The notes under the pieces: generated by a model
What the model saw: the letters and a program-made list of their open reading frames with translations, nothing else
The model's database searches: none
What the model was told of the DNA's origin: nothing
DNA from: DAOPMC01 sp035392025
Lineage (GTDB): Bacteria; Bacillota_I; Bacilli_A; RF39; UBA660
NCBI GenBank assembly: GCA_035392025.1
Contig: DAOPMC010000023.1
Span: forward strand, 1-14,969
Length of the DNA stretch: 14,969 nucleotides
Direction: 5' to 3'
In this document: one piece after another, positions 1-4,715 of the stretch
Position numbering within the stretch: the first letter of the stretch is position 1
How the letters are laid out: each line of letters begins with the position of its first letter
Made by a program: the position numbers and the translations under genes

Positions 1-2
1 TT

Positions 3-185
3 TTATTGTAAATGCTTAATTTTCTTATAAACTCTTCGATCATGCAAACTTAATTTACATAACTCATTAATACTACGATTTTTTAACTGATGATAACGAT
101 AAGTACAAGCAAGACAACAAAAACGCTTATCAACCCTACTAGTACTAAAAGGACTACCACAATAAGGACACTTCCTATTAATCAT
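3..185 (-). CDS. 60-residue zinc-finger protein
   Basis: The protein starts MINRKCPYCGSPFSTSRVDK, then RFCCLACTYRYHQLKNRSIN. Cys knuckles CPYC (6-9) and CCLAC (23-27), followed by a His at 31, match the small FCS/MYND-like zinc fingers found in phage and mobile-element proteins (pattern CxYCGxxF...KxFCxxxC). The remainder is a basic helix-rich tail (KLSLHDRRVYKKIKHLQ), favouring nucleic acid binding. It overlaps the upstream gene by ATGA and ends with TAA two bases from the window edge, so the operon may continue beyond. Confidence 0.8.
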   Translation of the reverse strand: MINRKCPYCGSPFSTSRVDKRFCCLACTYRYHQLKNRSINELCKLSLHDRRVYKKIKHLQ

Positions 186-379
186 TTAAACCACCCATCT
201 AACTTTACATCTTTACCATTCCAAGCACGTTCCAATCTTTCCTCATGCACCTCAATCAAAGTTTTCATAACCTTCTCACGACCAATACAATCAATACAAA
301 CAGGCAATATATCATTACCAATATTCCTAAACTCATAATTCTTACACTCTTTCTTACACTTGCTACAAATCACAGTCAT
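182..379 (-). CDS. 65-residue zinc-binding protein with helical tail
   Basis: Cys pairs CSKC (5-8) and CIDC (28-31), with an extra Cys at 12, form a zinc ribbon. A charged helix follows (REKVMKTLIEVHEERLERAW), then a short end GKDVKLDGWFK. GAGGGTGA lies 4 nt before the ATG at 379. Both ends overlap neighbours by ATGA. The helix after the ribbon could mediate dimerisation or binding to a host protein. The family is not recognised. Confidence 0.78.
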   Translation of the reverse strand: MTVICSKCKKECKNYEFRNIGNDILPVCIDCIGREKVMKTLIEVHEERLERAWNGKDVKLDGWFK

Positions 380-480
380 ACACTCACCCTCAAATGATTC
401 TCATAACCACAAAAAAAACACTTCCTAAAACCATTATTCACAATAACCAACTTTGAATTCATACAAACAGGACAAATCAT
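376..480 (-). CDS. 34-residue zinc-ribbon microprotein
   Basis: The frame reads MICPVCMNSKLVIVNNGFRK, then CFFCGYENHLRVSV. Two C-x2-C knuckles (CPVC and CFFC) 15 residues apart make a complete minimal zinc ribbon with almost nothing else. The ATG at 480 has GGAGG with an 8-nt spacer and follows the upstream stop after one base. The TGA overlaps the next ATG by 4 nt. The spacing of Cys pairs and the strong binding site make this a confident gene despite its size. Confidence 0.75.
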   Translation of the reverse strand: MICPVCMNSKLVIVNNGFRKCFFCGYENHLRVSV

Positions 481-714
481 TCATTTTTCCTCCTTCTTGT
501 ATTTAAAGGTAGAAGAAACAGAGCAAAAACGCTCGGGAGAACACTCAACACTCTGCCCTTCTACCCCACCACTAACATAATACTTATCATTAACAACCTT
601 CAAACCAAAAACATTAACAACCTCCTCCAAACACCTATCACAATAACAAACACCATTCTCAACCAAACTCAAACTAACACCACCAACATCACAACCACCA
701 CAAAACTTACTCAT
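481..714 (-). CDS. 77-residue zinc-binding protein
   Basis: Paired Cys motifs near the N-terminus, CGGC (5-8) and CYCDRC (23-28), form a treble-clef or zinc-ribbon-like knuckle pair. Two further Cys occur later (VECSPERFCS). The rest is Val/Gly-rich, and the C-terminus is basic then acidic (FKYKKEEK). The final codons encode the GGAGG binding site of the next gene. The upstream junction is an ATGA overlap. It is probably a nucleic acid- or protein-binding zinc module. It is the first of four consecutive zinc microproteins. Confidence 0.78.
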   Translation of the reverse strand: MSKFCGGCDVGGVSLSLVENGVCYCDRCLEEVVNVFGLKVVNDKYYVSGGVEGQSVECSPERFCSVSSTFKYKKEEK

Positions 715-914
715 ATATCATCAACCTCAACATCTTTATCTTTAGAATCCTTCTTACTAGTAACCCAAATAGCTATATTATTACCTTTATATTCAGGCTC
801 TTTAGGATTAACTTTATTTTTATTCTTAAACGCAGGAAACCTATAAATTATTCCCCCTACTTCTATTTTCACATTCAAATATTCTTCACCAACCTCAAGT
901 TTTTTATTCTCCAT
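711..914 (-). CDS. 67-residue beta-rich hypothetical protein
   Basis: The protein reads MENKKLEVGEEYLNVKIEVG, then GIIYRFPAFKNKNKVNPKEP and EYKGNNIAIWVTSKK, with a charged end. The pattern (strand, K-N-K-N-K, P-x-x-P-E-Y-K-G, then IAIWV) recalls small phage proteins in which a Lys-rich strand precedes a P-[DE]-Y motif, possibly OB-like and nucleic acid-binding. That likeness is faint and not a family assignment. The ATG at 914 has GGAGGAAG 6 nt upstream, and the TGA overlaps the next ATG by 4 nt. It immediately precedes four zinc-binding microproteins. Confidence 0.75.
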   Translation of the reverse strand: MENKKLEVGEEYLNVKIEVGGIIYRFPAFKNKNKVNPKEPEYKGNNIAIWVTSKKDSKDKDVEVDDI

Positions 915-931
915 TTCTTACTTCCTCCAAA

Positions 932-1105
932 TTATTTTTTATTTCTCAATCCATTTATACTTTCTTTGTTTGCCATTTTAGTATAAGAACCATACTCAAC
1001 ACATTTTCTTTTACACTCCTGCTCTTCTCTTTCATAAAAACGCCCCATACCAAAACCAACAACAAGAGCAACAAACAACAACACAACTTCCCAACCATAC
1101 AACAT
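932..1105 (-). CDS. 57-residue single-span membrane protein
   Basis: The frame reads MLYGWEVVLLFVALVVGFGM, then GRFYEREEQECKRKCVEYGS. One hydrophobic helix (5-20) is followed by a charged segment with two Cys in C-x3-C spacing (31 and 35) and a polar tail. GAGGTTGA lies about 6 nt before the ATG at 1105. Its start overlaps the previous stop by one base. It lies 17 nt before the next gene. The two Cys could form a disulfide or bind a metal with a partner. Unrecognised. Confidence 0.65.
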   Translation of the reverse strand: MLYGWEVVLLFVALVVGFGMGRFYEREEQECKRKCVEYGSYTKMANKESINGLRNKK

Positions 1106-1380
1106 TATTTCAACCTCTCTTCTATTCTATCAAGTTGATGTTTCAAATTATTAACATCATTACTAATAGTATTTTGTTTAATCAAAACAAAACGATAATC
1201 CAAATAACCAACCAAACCCCCCAATAATAAAGCAGAAGGAACAACCAACCACGCCGAAAAATTAATATGATAAACATTCTTAAAAGTAAGCAATAACAAC
1301 AAAAAATTAACAATACCCAAATAACTAGCCATACTATTAAAATAAGTTTTCAACCAAGCCAAACCAGTAACAAAATTCAT
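1105..1380 (-). CDS. Two-span membrane protein with C-terminal coiled coil
   Basis: This 91-residue protein has hydrophobic helices at about 18-33 (SYLGIVNFLLLLLTF) and 42-62 (SAWLVVPSALLLGGLVGYL). A cytoplasmic or luminal amphipathic coiled coil follows at 73-91 (NDVNNLKHQLDRIEERLK). The arrangement, small hairpin membrane anchor plus coiled coil, is seen in holin-like and membrane-scaffold proteins, but no specific assignment is justified. AAGGTGA precedes the ATG by 5 nt. The TAA shares its last A with the next ATG (TAATG). It and the following gene may work as a membrane pair. Confidence 0.82.
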   Translation of the reverse strand: MNFVTGLAWLKTYFNSMASYLGIVNFLLLLLTFKNVYHINFSAWLVVPSALLLGGLVGYLDYRFVLIKQNTISNDVNNLKHQLDRIEERLK

Positions 1381-1499
1381 TTTTTCACCTTCTTCACACT
1401 TAATACTTTACCATTAAAACGTATCAAGTATTCAAATTTCACATTAGAAGAATCAGAACCAATAAGAACATGATCAAAACTTCTTAATATAATCCTCAT
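1377..1499 (-). CDS. 40-residue hypothetical protein
   Basis: The frame reads MRIILRSFDHVLIGSDSSNV, then KFEYLIRFNGKVLSVKKVKK. It looks like four short beta strands with a basic C-terminal end, a possible mini-barrel. Both ends overlap neighbours by ATGA (27-residue gene upstream, membrane protein gene downstream). The final codons AAGAAGGTGAAAAAA are also the AAGGTGA binding site of the downstream gene, which explains its Lys/Val-rich tail. The function is not recognised. Confidence 0.6.
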   Translation of the reverse strand: MRIILRSFDHVLIGSDSSNVKFEYLIRFNGKVLSVKKVKK

Positions 1500-1579
1500 T
1501 TTTTCCACCCTTTCCAATTATCAATCCTATGCTTCTTCTTCTTAGATTCTCCAGCTTTGTTAATAACATCACTCCACAT
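1496..1579 (-). CDS. 27-residue basic micropeptide
   Basis: The frame reads MWSDVINKAGESKKKKHRID, then NWKGWKK. It is basic and Trp-rich for its size. The ATG at 1579 has GGTGATG 4 nt upstream, inside the regulator gene. Its stop overlaps the next ATG (ATGA), and its own codons provide the GGGTGG binding site for that gene. The exact interlocking with both neighbours argues for real translation despite the length. Confidence 0.5.
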   Translation of the reverse strand: MWSDVINKAGESKKKKHRIDNWKGWKK

Positions 1580-1727
1580 TAGACATCACCACAACTTCAT
1601 CATCCAACAAGTCGCTAATCACATCATCAACAGTCCTAAAACCCCTAGCATACTTAATCCTGATAAGCTCATTCCAAGTCTCAAGTCTTACAGTAATGTT
1701 CTTATGACTTCCCTTCTTCATACTCAT
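1569..1727 (-). CDS. Ribbon-helix-helix (CopG/Arc-like) DNA-binding regulator
   Basis: The 52-residue protein matches the ribbon-helix-helix pattern. A short basic beta strand (HKNITVRLE) is followed by helix A (TWNELIRIKYARG), a turn, helix B (TVDDVISDLLDDE) and a short tail. Such proteins dimerise through the strand, which enters the DNA major groove at palindromic operators. The perfect palindrome at 1922-1941 just upstream of the operon is a natural target, so it probably represses its own operon. The ATG at 1727 has GGTTGAT nearby; a second ATG two codons later is possible. The gene overlaps the next one by 11 nt. An antitoxin role was considered, but no toxin gene is adjacent. Confidence 0.85.
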   Translation of the reverse strand: MSMKKGSHKNITVRLETWNELIRIKYARGFRTVDDVISDLLDDEVVVMSNVE

Positions 1728-1729
1728 AA

Positions 1730-1900
1730 TTAATCAACCCTCCTAACACCCAACTCCTTCATAACATCATCATCAAAAAAAACATCAACCTTACCTTTCT
1801 TTTGCAGATCCTTAGCCTTACAAAAACCCTTAATCATAGTAGTTCTACCATCATCACTAACTTCCATTTTTTTCATGCTTTTGTAAAAACCAGTACTCAT
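1730..1900 (-). CDS. 56-residue hypothetical protein, first gene of the left operon
   Basis: The frame reads MSTGFYKSMKKMEVSDDGRT, then TMIKGFCKAKDLQKKGKVDV and FFDDDVMKELGVRRVD. It is a small charged protein with a basic first half and an acidic patch (FFDDD) followed by a short helix. The ATG at 1900 has AAGGTGA about 6 nt upstream. The final codons hold AGGAGGGTTGAT, the binding site region of the regulator gene 2 nt downstream. It is the promoter-proximal gene and so probably the most strongly expressed of this operon. It could be an early protein or a partner of the regulator; no family is recognised. Confidence 0.65.
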   Translation of the reverse strand: MSTGFYKSMKKMEVSDDGRTTMIKGFCKAKDLQKKGKVDVFFDDDVMKELGVRRVD

Positions 1901-1921
1901 CTTTTTCACCTTCTATATTTT

Positions 1922-1941
1922 TGTTAAAACACATTTTAACA
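1922..1941. promoter_or_regulatory. Perfect operator-like palindrome at the predicted transcription start
   Basis: TGTTAAAACACATTTTAACA consists of 8-bp arms around a 4-bp spacer and overlaps the start site predicted from the TATA box. A dimer or tetramer bound here would block initiation. The second gene of the operon encodes a ribbon-helix-helix protein, so autoregulation is likely. Confidence 0.6.
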
Positions 1942-1958
1942 CTTTCATAGAATCATAC

Positions 1959-1977
1959 TTATATATAAATGTTTCGT
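1959..1977 (-). promoter_or_regulatory. BRE/TATA promoter of the left small-gene operon
   Basis: The minus strand reads CGAAACATTTATATATAA: a BRE-like CGAAAC followed by a near-ideal archaeal TATA box centred near 1965. A start site about 26 nt downstream (near 1939) leaves a leader of about 38 nt with AAGGTGA before the ATG at 1900. This is the best promoter in the window. Confidence 0.65.
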
Positions 1978-2026
1978 TTTTAAGCCAAAAACCATACTTA
2001 CAATATAACTTTTTCAATATTATATA

Positions 2027-2050
2027 TTACAAGTAGTTTAAAACTTGTAA
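2027..2050. repeat. Perfect 8-bp inverted repeat TTACAAGT / ACTTGTAA
   Basis: The arms at 2027-2034 and 2043-2050 surround an 8-nt AT-rich loop. The flank toward lower coordinates is a nearly pure A/T stretch (around 2014-2026) that would melt easily, as expected of an origin unwinding element. Confidence 0.6.
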
Positions 2051-2066
2051 GCAAAACCTAAAAATA

Positions 2067-2081
2067 TTAAGCATTGCTTAA
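2067..2081. repeat. Short perfect hairpin TTAAGC / GCTTAA
   Basis: Six-base arms at 2067-2072 and 2076-2081 with a 3-nt loop, between the larger inverted repeat and the iterons. Confidence 0.5.
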
Positions 2082-2084
2082 AGG

Positions 2085-2109
2085 CAGTCCACTCAGTCCA
2101 TAAAGTCCA
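2085..2109. repeat. Iteron-like triple direct repeat, with left arm of the inverted repeat
   Basis: AGTCCA occurs three times at an exact 9-bp period (starting 2086, 2095 and 2104). The first copies fall inside CAGTCCACTCAG, the left arm of the 12-bp inverted repeat, so an inverted copy (TGGACT) is also present at 2175-2180. Regularly spaced short repeats beside a replication gene are typical of initiator-binding iterons. Confidence 0.6.
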
Positions 2110-2169
2110 GCTTATTTTAAACTATTAGAAGATTTTAGGAAAATATGCTAGTATAGAATTTATGTTGAC

Positions 2170-2181
2170 CTGAGTGGACTG
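2170..2181. repeat. Right arm of a 12-bp inverted repeat (partner 2085-2096)
   Basis: CTGAGTGGACTG at 2170-2181 is the exact reverse complement of CAGTCCACTCAG at 2085-2096. The arms are 73 bp apart and lie in the non-coding stretch directly after the helicase stop. Confidence 0.75.
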
Positions 2182-2197
2182 AACATTTTTTGCTAAA

Positions 2198-3616
2198 TTA
2201 ATAAGAAGTCAAATCTTTAAACTTAATACCTTTCCAACAACGATCTCTTTCTTCACCATTATTAAAAGGTCTATATTCAACAACAGCATAATATTTAGTT
2301 ATAACATTATGTATCATCTTATCACTAACTATGTTTATCTTATGTTTTTTACAATATGCTATATACTTTTCTTTAAATTCTTGTTTAGTTATAAGACTTT
2401 CAGTATCTTCTATTATCCAATCAGTTAAGAATGCTTGTATGCTACTGCTCTTTCTAAGCCACATTTGACGCACTTTTGTTATAGTTTGACTGTTGCTAAA
2501 CCTTTTATTAAGTTTGAGCCTAGAATAGCCTTCTAAAGCCCAATTTAAGAATCCTGAGAGTTCTACTGGATCTATGAGTTTACTTATCTTTTCAGGATCT
2601 TTAAGTTTAACGTTAGCTTGTTCTTCTATTGGAACTTCTTCTATATCTTCAGGATCTAAGAATCTATATGGAAAGTCTATTATTAGCCATCTTCGGAAGA
2701 ATCCATCACTTAAATCATAAGTTACTGGCACTTCATTGGCTGAGAATATCATTTTTGCATAATTGGTGAATTTTACTCTTGTTTTGAATTTTCTATCGCT
2801 TGTCATTAAATCTCTGCCTGTTAAAGATTTGAATACTCCTGTGTTTTGTAATGCTTTGCTGTTTATGTCTGCACTTATGTTGGCTAGTTTATTTACGAGT
2901 TCTGCCATTGCAAAGTTGTTTTCTTCTAGTGTTTGTGGACTTATTTCTGTTATGTTATCTATTCCTAGTAAGTGTTTTAGTAGTTCTAGTGTTTTGCCTT
3001 TTCCGTTGCTACCATTTCCTGTTACTAGTAAGCTTTTTTCGTATCTGTATTCTTTTAGTAAGCAACTTCCATAAAATTCTTGGAGTGTATCTATGCTTTC
3101 TTGATCTGGTAAGACTTCTTCTAAGAATTTTTGTATATTAAAGCAATTAGCATCAGAATTGTATGTTACTGGGAGTTTATTAAAGAAACAGTATTGTGGA
3201 CTATGAGGACTTAGTTCTCTTGTGTCTATGTTTAGTACTCCATTTTGTACTGGTATCATATTTGGATATTTATTTTGTCTTCCAAAAAATTCGTCTTGTT
3301 CTATGTAGGTATCTGCTTTTATTTTTACTAGGACTTTGTTTATTATTGATGGTTCGTAGTATTCTTTTAGTTCTTGTCGCATGTATTCTTCTATGTAGGT
3401 TTTTCCTTCTGGTTTGAATATGCCTTCTTCGTATATCCAGCATTCGCTTCTTTCGTCATCACGTGTAGTGTATATTACGTATTTTTTTTGTATTTCTTTT
3501 GCTATGAGTTCTGTTGCGTCTTTTGTTTTTCCCATAGTTAGTAATACTAAAGGTGTAAAGACTATTTCTTTCTTTTTTTCATCTTCTTTTACAAGTCTTT
3601 CAACTTCATCACTCAT
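2198..3616 (-). CDS. D5-type superfamily 3 replicative helicase
   Basis: The 472-residue protein has the D5_N plus SF3 helicase plus C-terminal winged-helix arrangement found in virus and plasmid primase-helicases. Walker A is GNGSNGKGKT (200-209). A Walker B-like segment is ANISADI (245-251). Sensor/motif C is KMIFSANEVP (288-297), and the arginine-finger region is GFFRRW (305-310). The region before residue 165 (for example IPVQNGVLNIDTRELSPHSP) is the D5_N type. The C-terminal 80 residues (ITKQEFKEKYIAYCKKHKIN) look like a DNA-binding winged helix. It would act as a hexameric 3'-5' helicase at the origin. A TTG at 3625 is in frame, but the ATG at 3616 gives the usual ATGA overlap with the primase stop, so I prefer it. 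The gene ends directly beside the repeat-rich origin candidate. Confidence 0.93.
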   Translation of the reverse strand: MSDEVERLVKEDEKKKEIVFTPLVLLTMGKTKDATELIAKEIQKKYVIYTTRDDERSECWIYEEGIFKPEGKTYIEEYMRQELKEYYEPSIINKVLVKIKADTYIEQDEFFGRQNKYPNMIPVQNGVLNIDTRELSPHSPQYCFFNKLPVTYNSDANCFNIQKFLEEVLPDQESIDTLQEFYGSCLLKEYRYEKSLLVTGNGSNGKGKTLELLKHLLGIDNITEISPQTLEENNFAMAELVNKLANISADINSKALQNTGVFKSLTGRDLMTSDRKFKTRVKFTNYAKMIFSANEVPVTYDLSDGFFRRWLIIDFPYRFLDPEDIEEVPIEEQANVKLKDPEKISKLIDPVELSGFLNWALEGYSRLKLNKRFSNSQTITKVRQMWLRKSSSIQAFLTDWIIEDTESLITKQEFKEKYIAYCKKHKINIVSDKMIHNVITKYYAVVEYRPFNNGEERDRCWKGIKFKDLTSY

Positions 3617-4152
3617 AGTTCCCAATTTCCTCTAATCCTCTCCTTCTTGTTTCCTGTTTTCCAATGAGGAATATTTTCTATTGCTAACATAGCATGATCG
3701 CTATATTTTAGTTTATCAGCTTCTATGTTAAAATATTGAAGAAATAGTTTTTCTCTTATGAGTTCTCTTTGATGTTTAGATAATGTTGCCCATGATTTAT
3801 TATAAAAATGTATATGATAGCCCTTACTTCCACTTTTATATCCAATATATTTTTCTCCTGATTTCTCTATTAAATCACATAAAATATTAAATACTTCTTC
3901 TCTTGTTTTTCCTAGTATTTCTATGTCTATATCAATAAATGCTTCTATTGGTAATGGTTCTCGGTTGTTGGCTATGCTTAGGAAGTATAGTCCTTCTTCT
4001 GTTTCCCAGCACTGTATTACACTTCGCCACTTTGAGTGTATGATTTCTCCGTCTTCTTTCTTTTTTAAGAATGCTACTCTGAAATCTCCATATTTGTTAG
4101 CTAGATCTTGTAGGTATCCGATTCTGCGTGTTTGTTCAAGAGTGAAGCCCAT
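3613..4152 (-). CDS. Minimal archaeo-eukaryotic primase (AEP) catalytic protein
   Basis: This 179-residue protein carries the core signatures of the AEP primase superfamily. The metal-binding D-x-D is in FIDIDIE (72-78). The nucleotide-binding motif is SGSKGYHIHF (107-116), with the conserved Lys and two His. A late segment, LAIENIPHWKTGNKK (156-170), resembles the closing KTG region of PriS-type enzymes. Cellular PriS and most virus or plasmid AEPs are much longer; here only the catalytic core is present and the helicase is a separate gene. It would synthesise primers on unwound template. The ATG at 4152 has GAGGTGA 8 nt upstream, and its stop overlaps the helicase ATG (ATGA), which fits equimolar coupled synthesis. 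Activity is inferred from motifs; the third acidic residue is not certain by eye. Confidence 0.85.
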   Translation of the reverse strand: MGFTLEQTRRIGYLQDLANKYGDFRVAFLKKKEDGEIIHSKWRSVIQCWETEEGLYFLSIANNREPLPIEAFIDIDIEILGKTREEVFNILCDLIEKSGEKYIGYKSGSKGYHIHFYNKSWATLSKHQRELIREKLFLQYFNIEADKLKYSDHAMLAIENIPHWKTGNKKERIRGNWEL

Positions 4153-4323
4153 TTAGTCTTTCACCTCTTCTATTCTGGCTACGTTCATTATTGGTATGGT
4201 TATGTCTTTGTCTGTTTTGTAGTCGTGTATTATTAAGAAGTCTGAGTCTATATGTTTGATTAGTCCATAGAATACAAATGCGTCTTTTGTATATACTTTT
4301 GCGTGTTTTTTGTCGTCTATCAT
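4153..4323 (-). CDS. 56-residue beta-rich protein, possible Sm/SH3-like barrel
   Basis: This is the first gene of the replication operon. It begins MIDDKKHAKVYTKDAFVFYG, then LIKHIDSDFLIIHDYK, and ends NVARIEEVKD. The alternation of strands with a short turn (VYTKDAFVFYGLIKHID, DFLIIHDYKTDKDITIP, VARIEEV) resembles the Sm/Lsm or SH3 small-barrel pattern, but the identity is weak and family membership is not proven. The ATG has only a partial binding site (GTTGATC). Its last codons (GAAGAGGTGAAAGAC) contain the GAGGTGA site of the primase gene, whose ATG follows 1 nt after this stop. A role in binding nucleic acid beside primase and helicase would make sense. Confidence 0.7.
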   Translation of the reverse strand: MIDDKKHAKVYTKDAFVFYGLIKHIDSDFLIIHDYKTDKDITIPIMNVARIEEVKD

Positions 4324-4363
4324 TAAGATCAACTCTATCTATCTAACTTTTTTGTTTCTTAAC

Positions 4364-4378
4364 TACTATTTATATTTT
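4364..4378 (-). promoter_or_regulatory. TATA box of the replication operon
   Basis: The minus strand reads CAAAATATAAATAG, with the TATAAATA core centred near 4371 and an A-rich BRE-like stretch before it. A start site about 26 nt downstream (near 4345) would leave a leader of roughly 22 nt before the ATG at 4323, which fits archaeal spacing. Confidence 0.55.
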
Positions 4379-4380
4379 GT

Positions 4381-4436
4381 GTTGTTACTGGCTTTGCACA
4401 AAAATAGGTCATTTAAAAGTGCAAAGCCGTTGTTAC
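4381..4436. repeat. 10-bp inverted repeat bracketed by direct repeats
   Basis: GGCTTTGCAC (4390-4399) and GTGCAAAGCC (4419-4428) pair perfectly around a 19-nt loop. The direct repeat GTTGTTAC lies immediately outside at 4381-4388 and 4429-4436. The second copy overlaps the arm of the longer inverted repeat. The unit lies just upstream of the TATA box of the primase-helicase operon, fitting a regulator or initiator binding site. Confidence 0.65.
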
Positions 4437-4529
4437 TACTGATTGGAGTAACCAAAGAGTGTTTTGGGTTGAGGGGAGATTAAATTTTTTTTTGTGTTTT
4501 GGTTTTTTTGGTTACTCCTTTGAGTAGTA
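4434..4529. repeat. Long imperfect inverted repeat, 23-nt arms
   Basis: The arms are 4434-4456 and 4507-4529. The inner 12 bp (GGAGTAACCAAA and TTTGGTTACTCC) and outer 7 bp (TACTACT and AGTAGTA) pair perfectly, separated by 4 mismatched positions. The 50-nt spacer is G-rich, then T-rich, on the plus strand. The element is non-coding and lies between the micropeptide gene and the replication operon promoter. Confidence 0.7.
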
Positions 4530-4539
4530 GTTTATTGTT

Positions 4540-4599
4540 TTACCAGGTTTTTTTTCCTGGTTTGAGTATGTTGTATTTTTTGTTTTTCTTTTTACTCAT
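4540..4599 (-). CDS. 19-residue basic micropeptide
   Basis: The ATG at 4599 is preceded by AAAGGAGG with an 8-nt spacer, the same arrangement as before the ATG at 4786. The frame reads MSKKKNKKYNILKPGKKTW and stops at TAA. Its last codons form a hairpin with a run of eight A in the loop. It resembles the other Lys/Asn-rich microproteins of this cluster in composition. A leader peptide with a regulatory role or a genuine tiny basic protein are both possible. The optimal binding site is the main support. Confidence 0.45.
   Translation of the reverse strand: MSKKKNKKYNILKPGKKTW
4542..4561. repeat. Hairpin at the 3' end of the micropeptide gene
   Basis: The plus strand has ACCAGG, eight T, then CCTGGT: perfect 6-bp arms around a homopolymer loop. 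On the transcribed minus strand the loop is A8. No T run follows on the minus strand, so it is not a classic terminator; it might stabilise the mRNA 3' end. Confidence 0.5.
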
Positions 4600-4615
4600 G
4601 CTTTTTACCTCCTTT

Positions 4616-4715
4616 NNNNNNNNNNNNNNNNNNNNNNNNNNNNNNNNNNNNNNNNNNNNNNNNNNNNNNNNNNNNNNNNNNNNNNNNNNNNNNNNNNNNN
4701 NNNNNNNNNNNNNNN
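4616..4715. other. Assembly gap of exactly 100 N
   Basis: A run of 100 undetermined bases, the conventional size for a scaffold gap of unknown length. The plus-strand sequence to the left ends in CTCCTTT and the sequence to the right begins with CTCCTTT. The true distance may therefore be zero. Confidence 0.95.

Larger units (their letters stand above)
2027..2181. other. Candidate replication origin
   Basis: This 155-bp non-coding region lies between the helicase gene and the promoter of the leftward small-gene operon. It holds an 8-bp inverted repeat, a 6-bp hairpin, a three-copy iteron array and a 12-bp inverted repeat with 73-bp spacing, next to an AT-rich stretch. Base composition of the plus strand changes sharply across it (C/A-rich to the left, T-rich to the right) although genes on both sides face the same way. 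Origin function is inference from position and structure; a complex regulatory region is the alternative. Confidence 0.45.

Noticed and set aside
1569..1900. Toxin-antitoxin pair formed by the ribbon-helix-helix gene and its upstream neighbour
   Set aside because: The neighbour has no visible PIN, RelE or MazF-type signature, and autoregulation of a viral early operon explains the arrangement.
240..1900. Use of a nonstandard genetic code with TGA reassigned
   Set aside because: TGA is consistently used as the stop at ATGA junctions and no gene needs read-through.
3613..3625. TTG at 3625 as helicase start
   Set aside because: The ATG three codons later forms the standard ATGA overlap seen at most junctions here.
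2763..3635. Several open frames on the plus strand opposite the helicase gene
   Set aside because: They are antisense shadows of a clear SF3 helicase, Leu/Ser/Phe-rich, with no ribosome binding sites and no family signatures.
4434..4561. Intrinsic terminator for the structural operon
   Set aside because: The hairpins are not followed by a T run on the transcribed minus strand; the T-rich tracts lie on the opposite strand.
4592..4715. Continuation of the frame from 5179 through the Ns to a stop at 4592 (tail KGGKKHE)
   Set aside because: The frame across 100 placeholder Ns has no meaning. Merging the 7-bp flanks stops the gene before this tail, and the KGG codons there are the ribosome binding site of the 19-residue gene.
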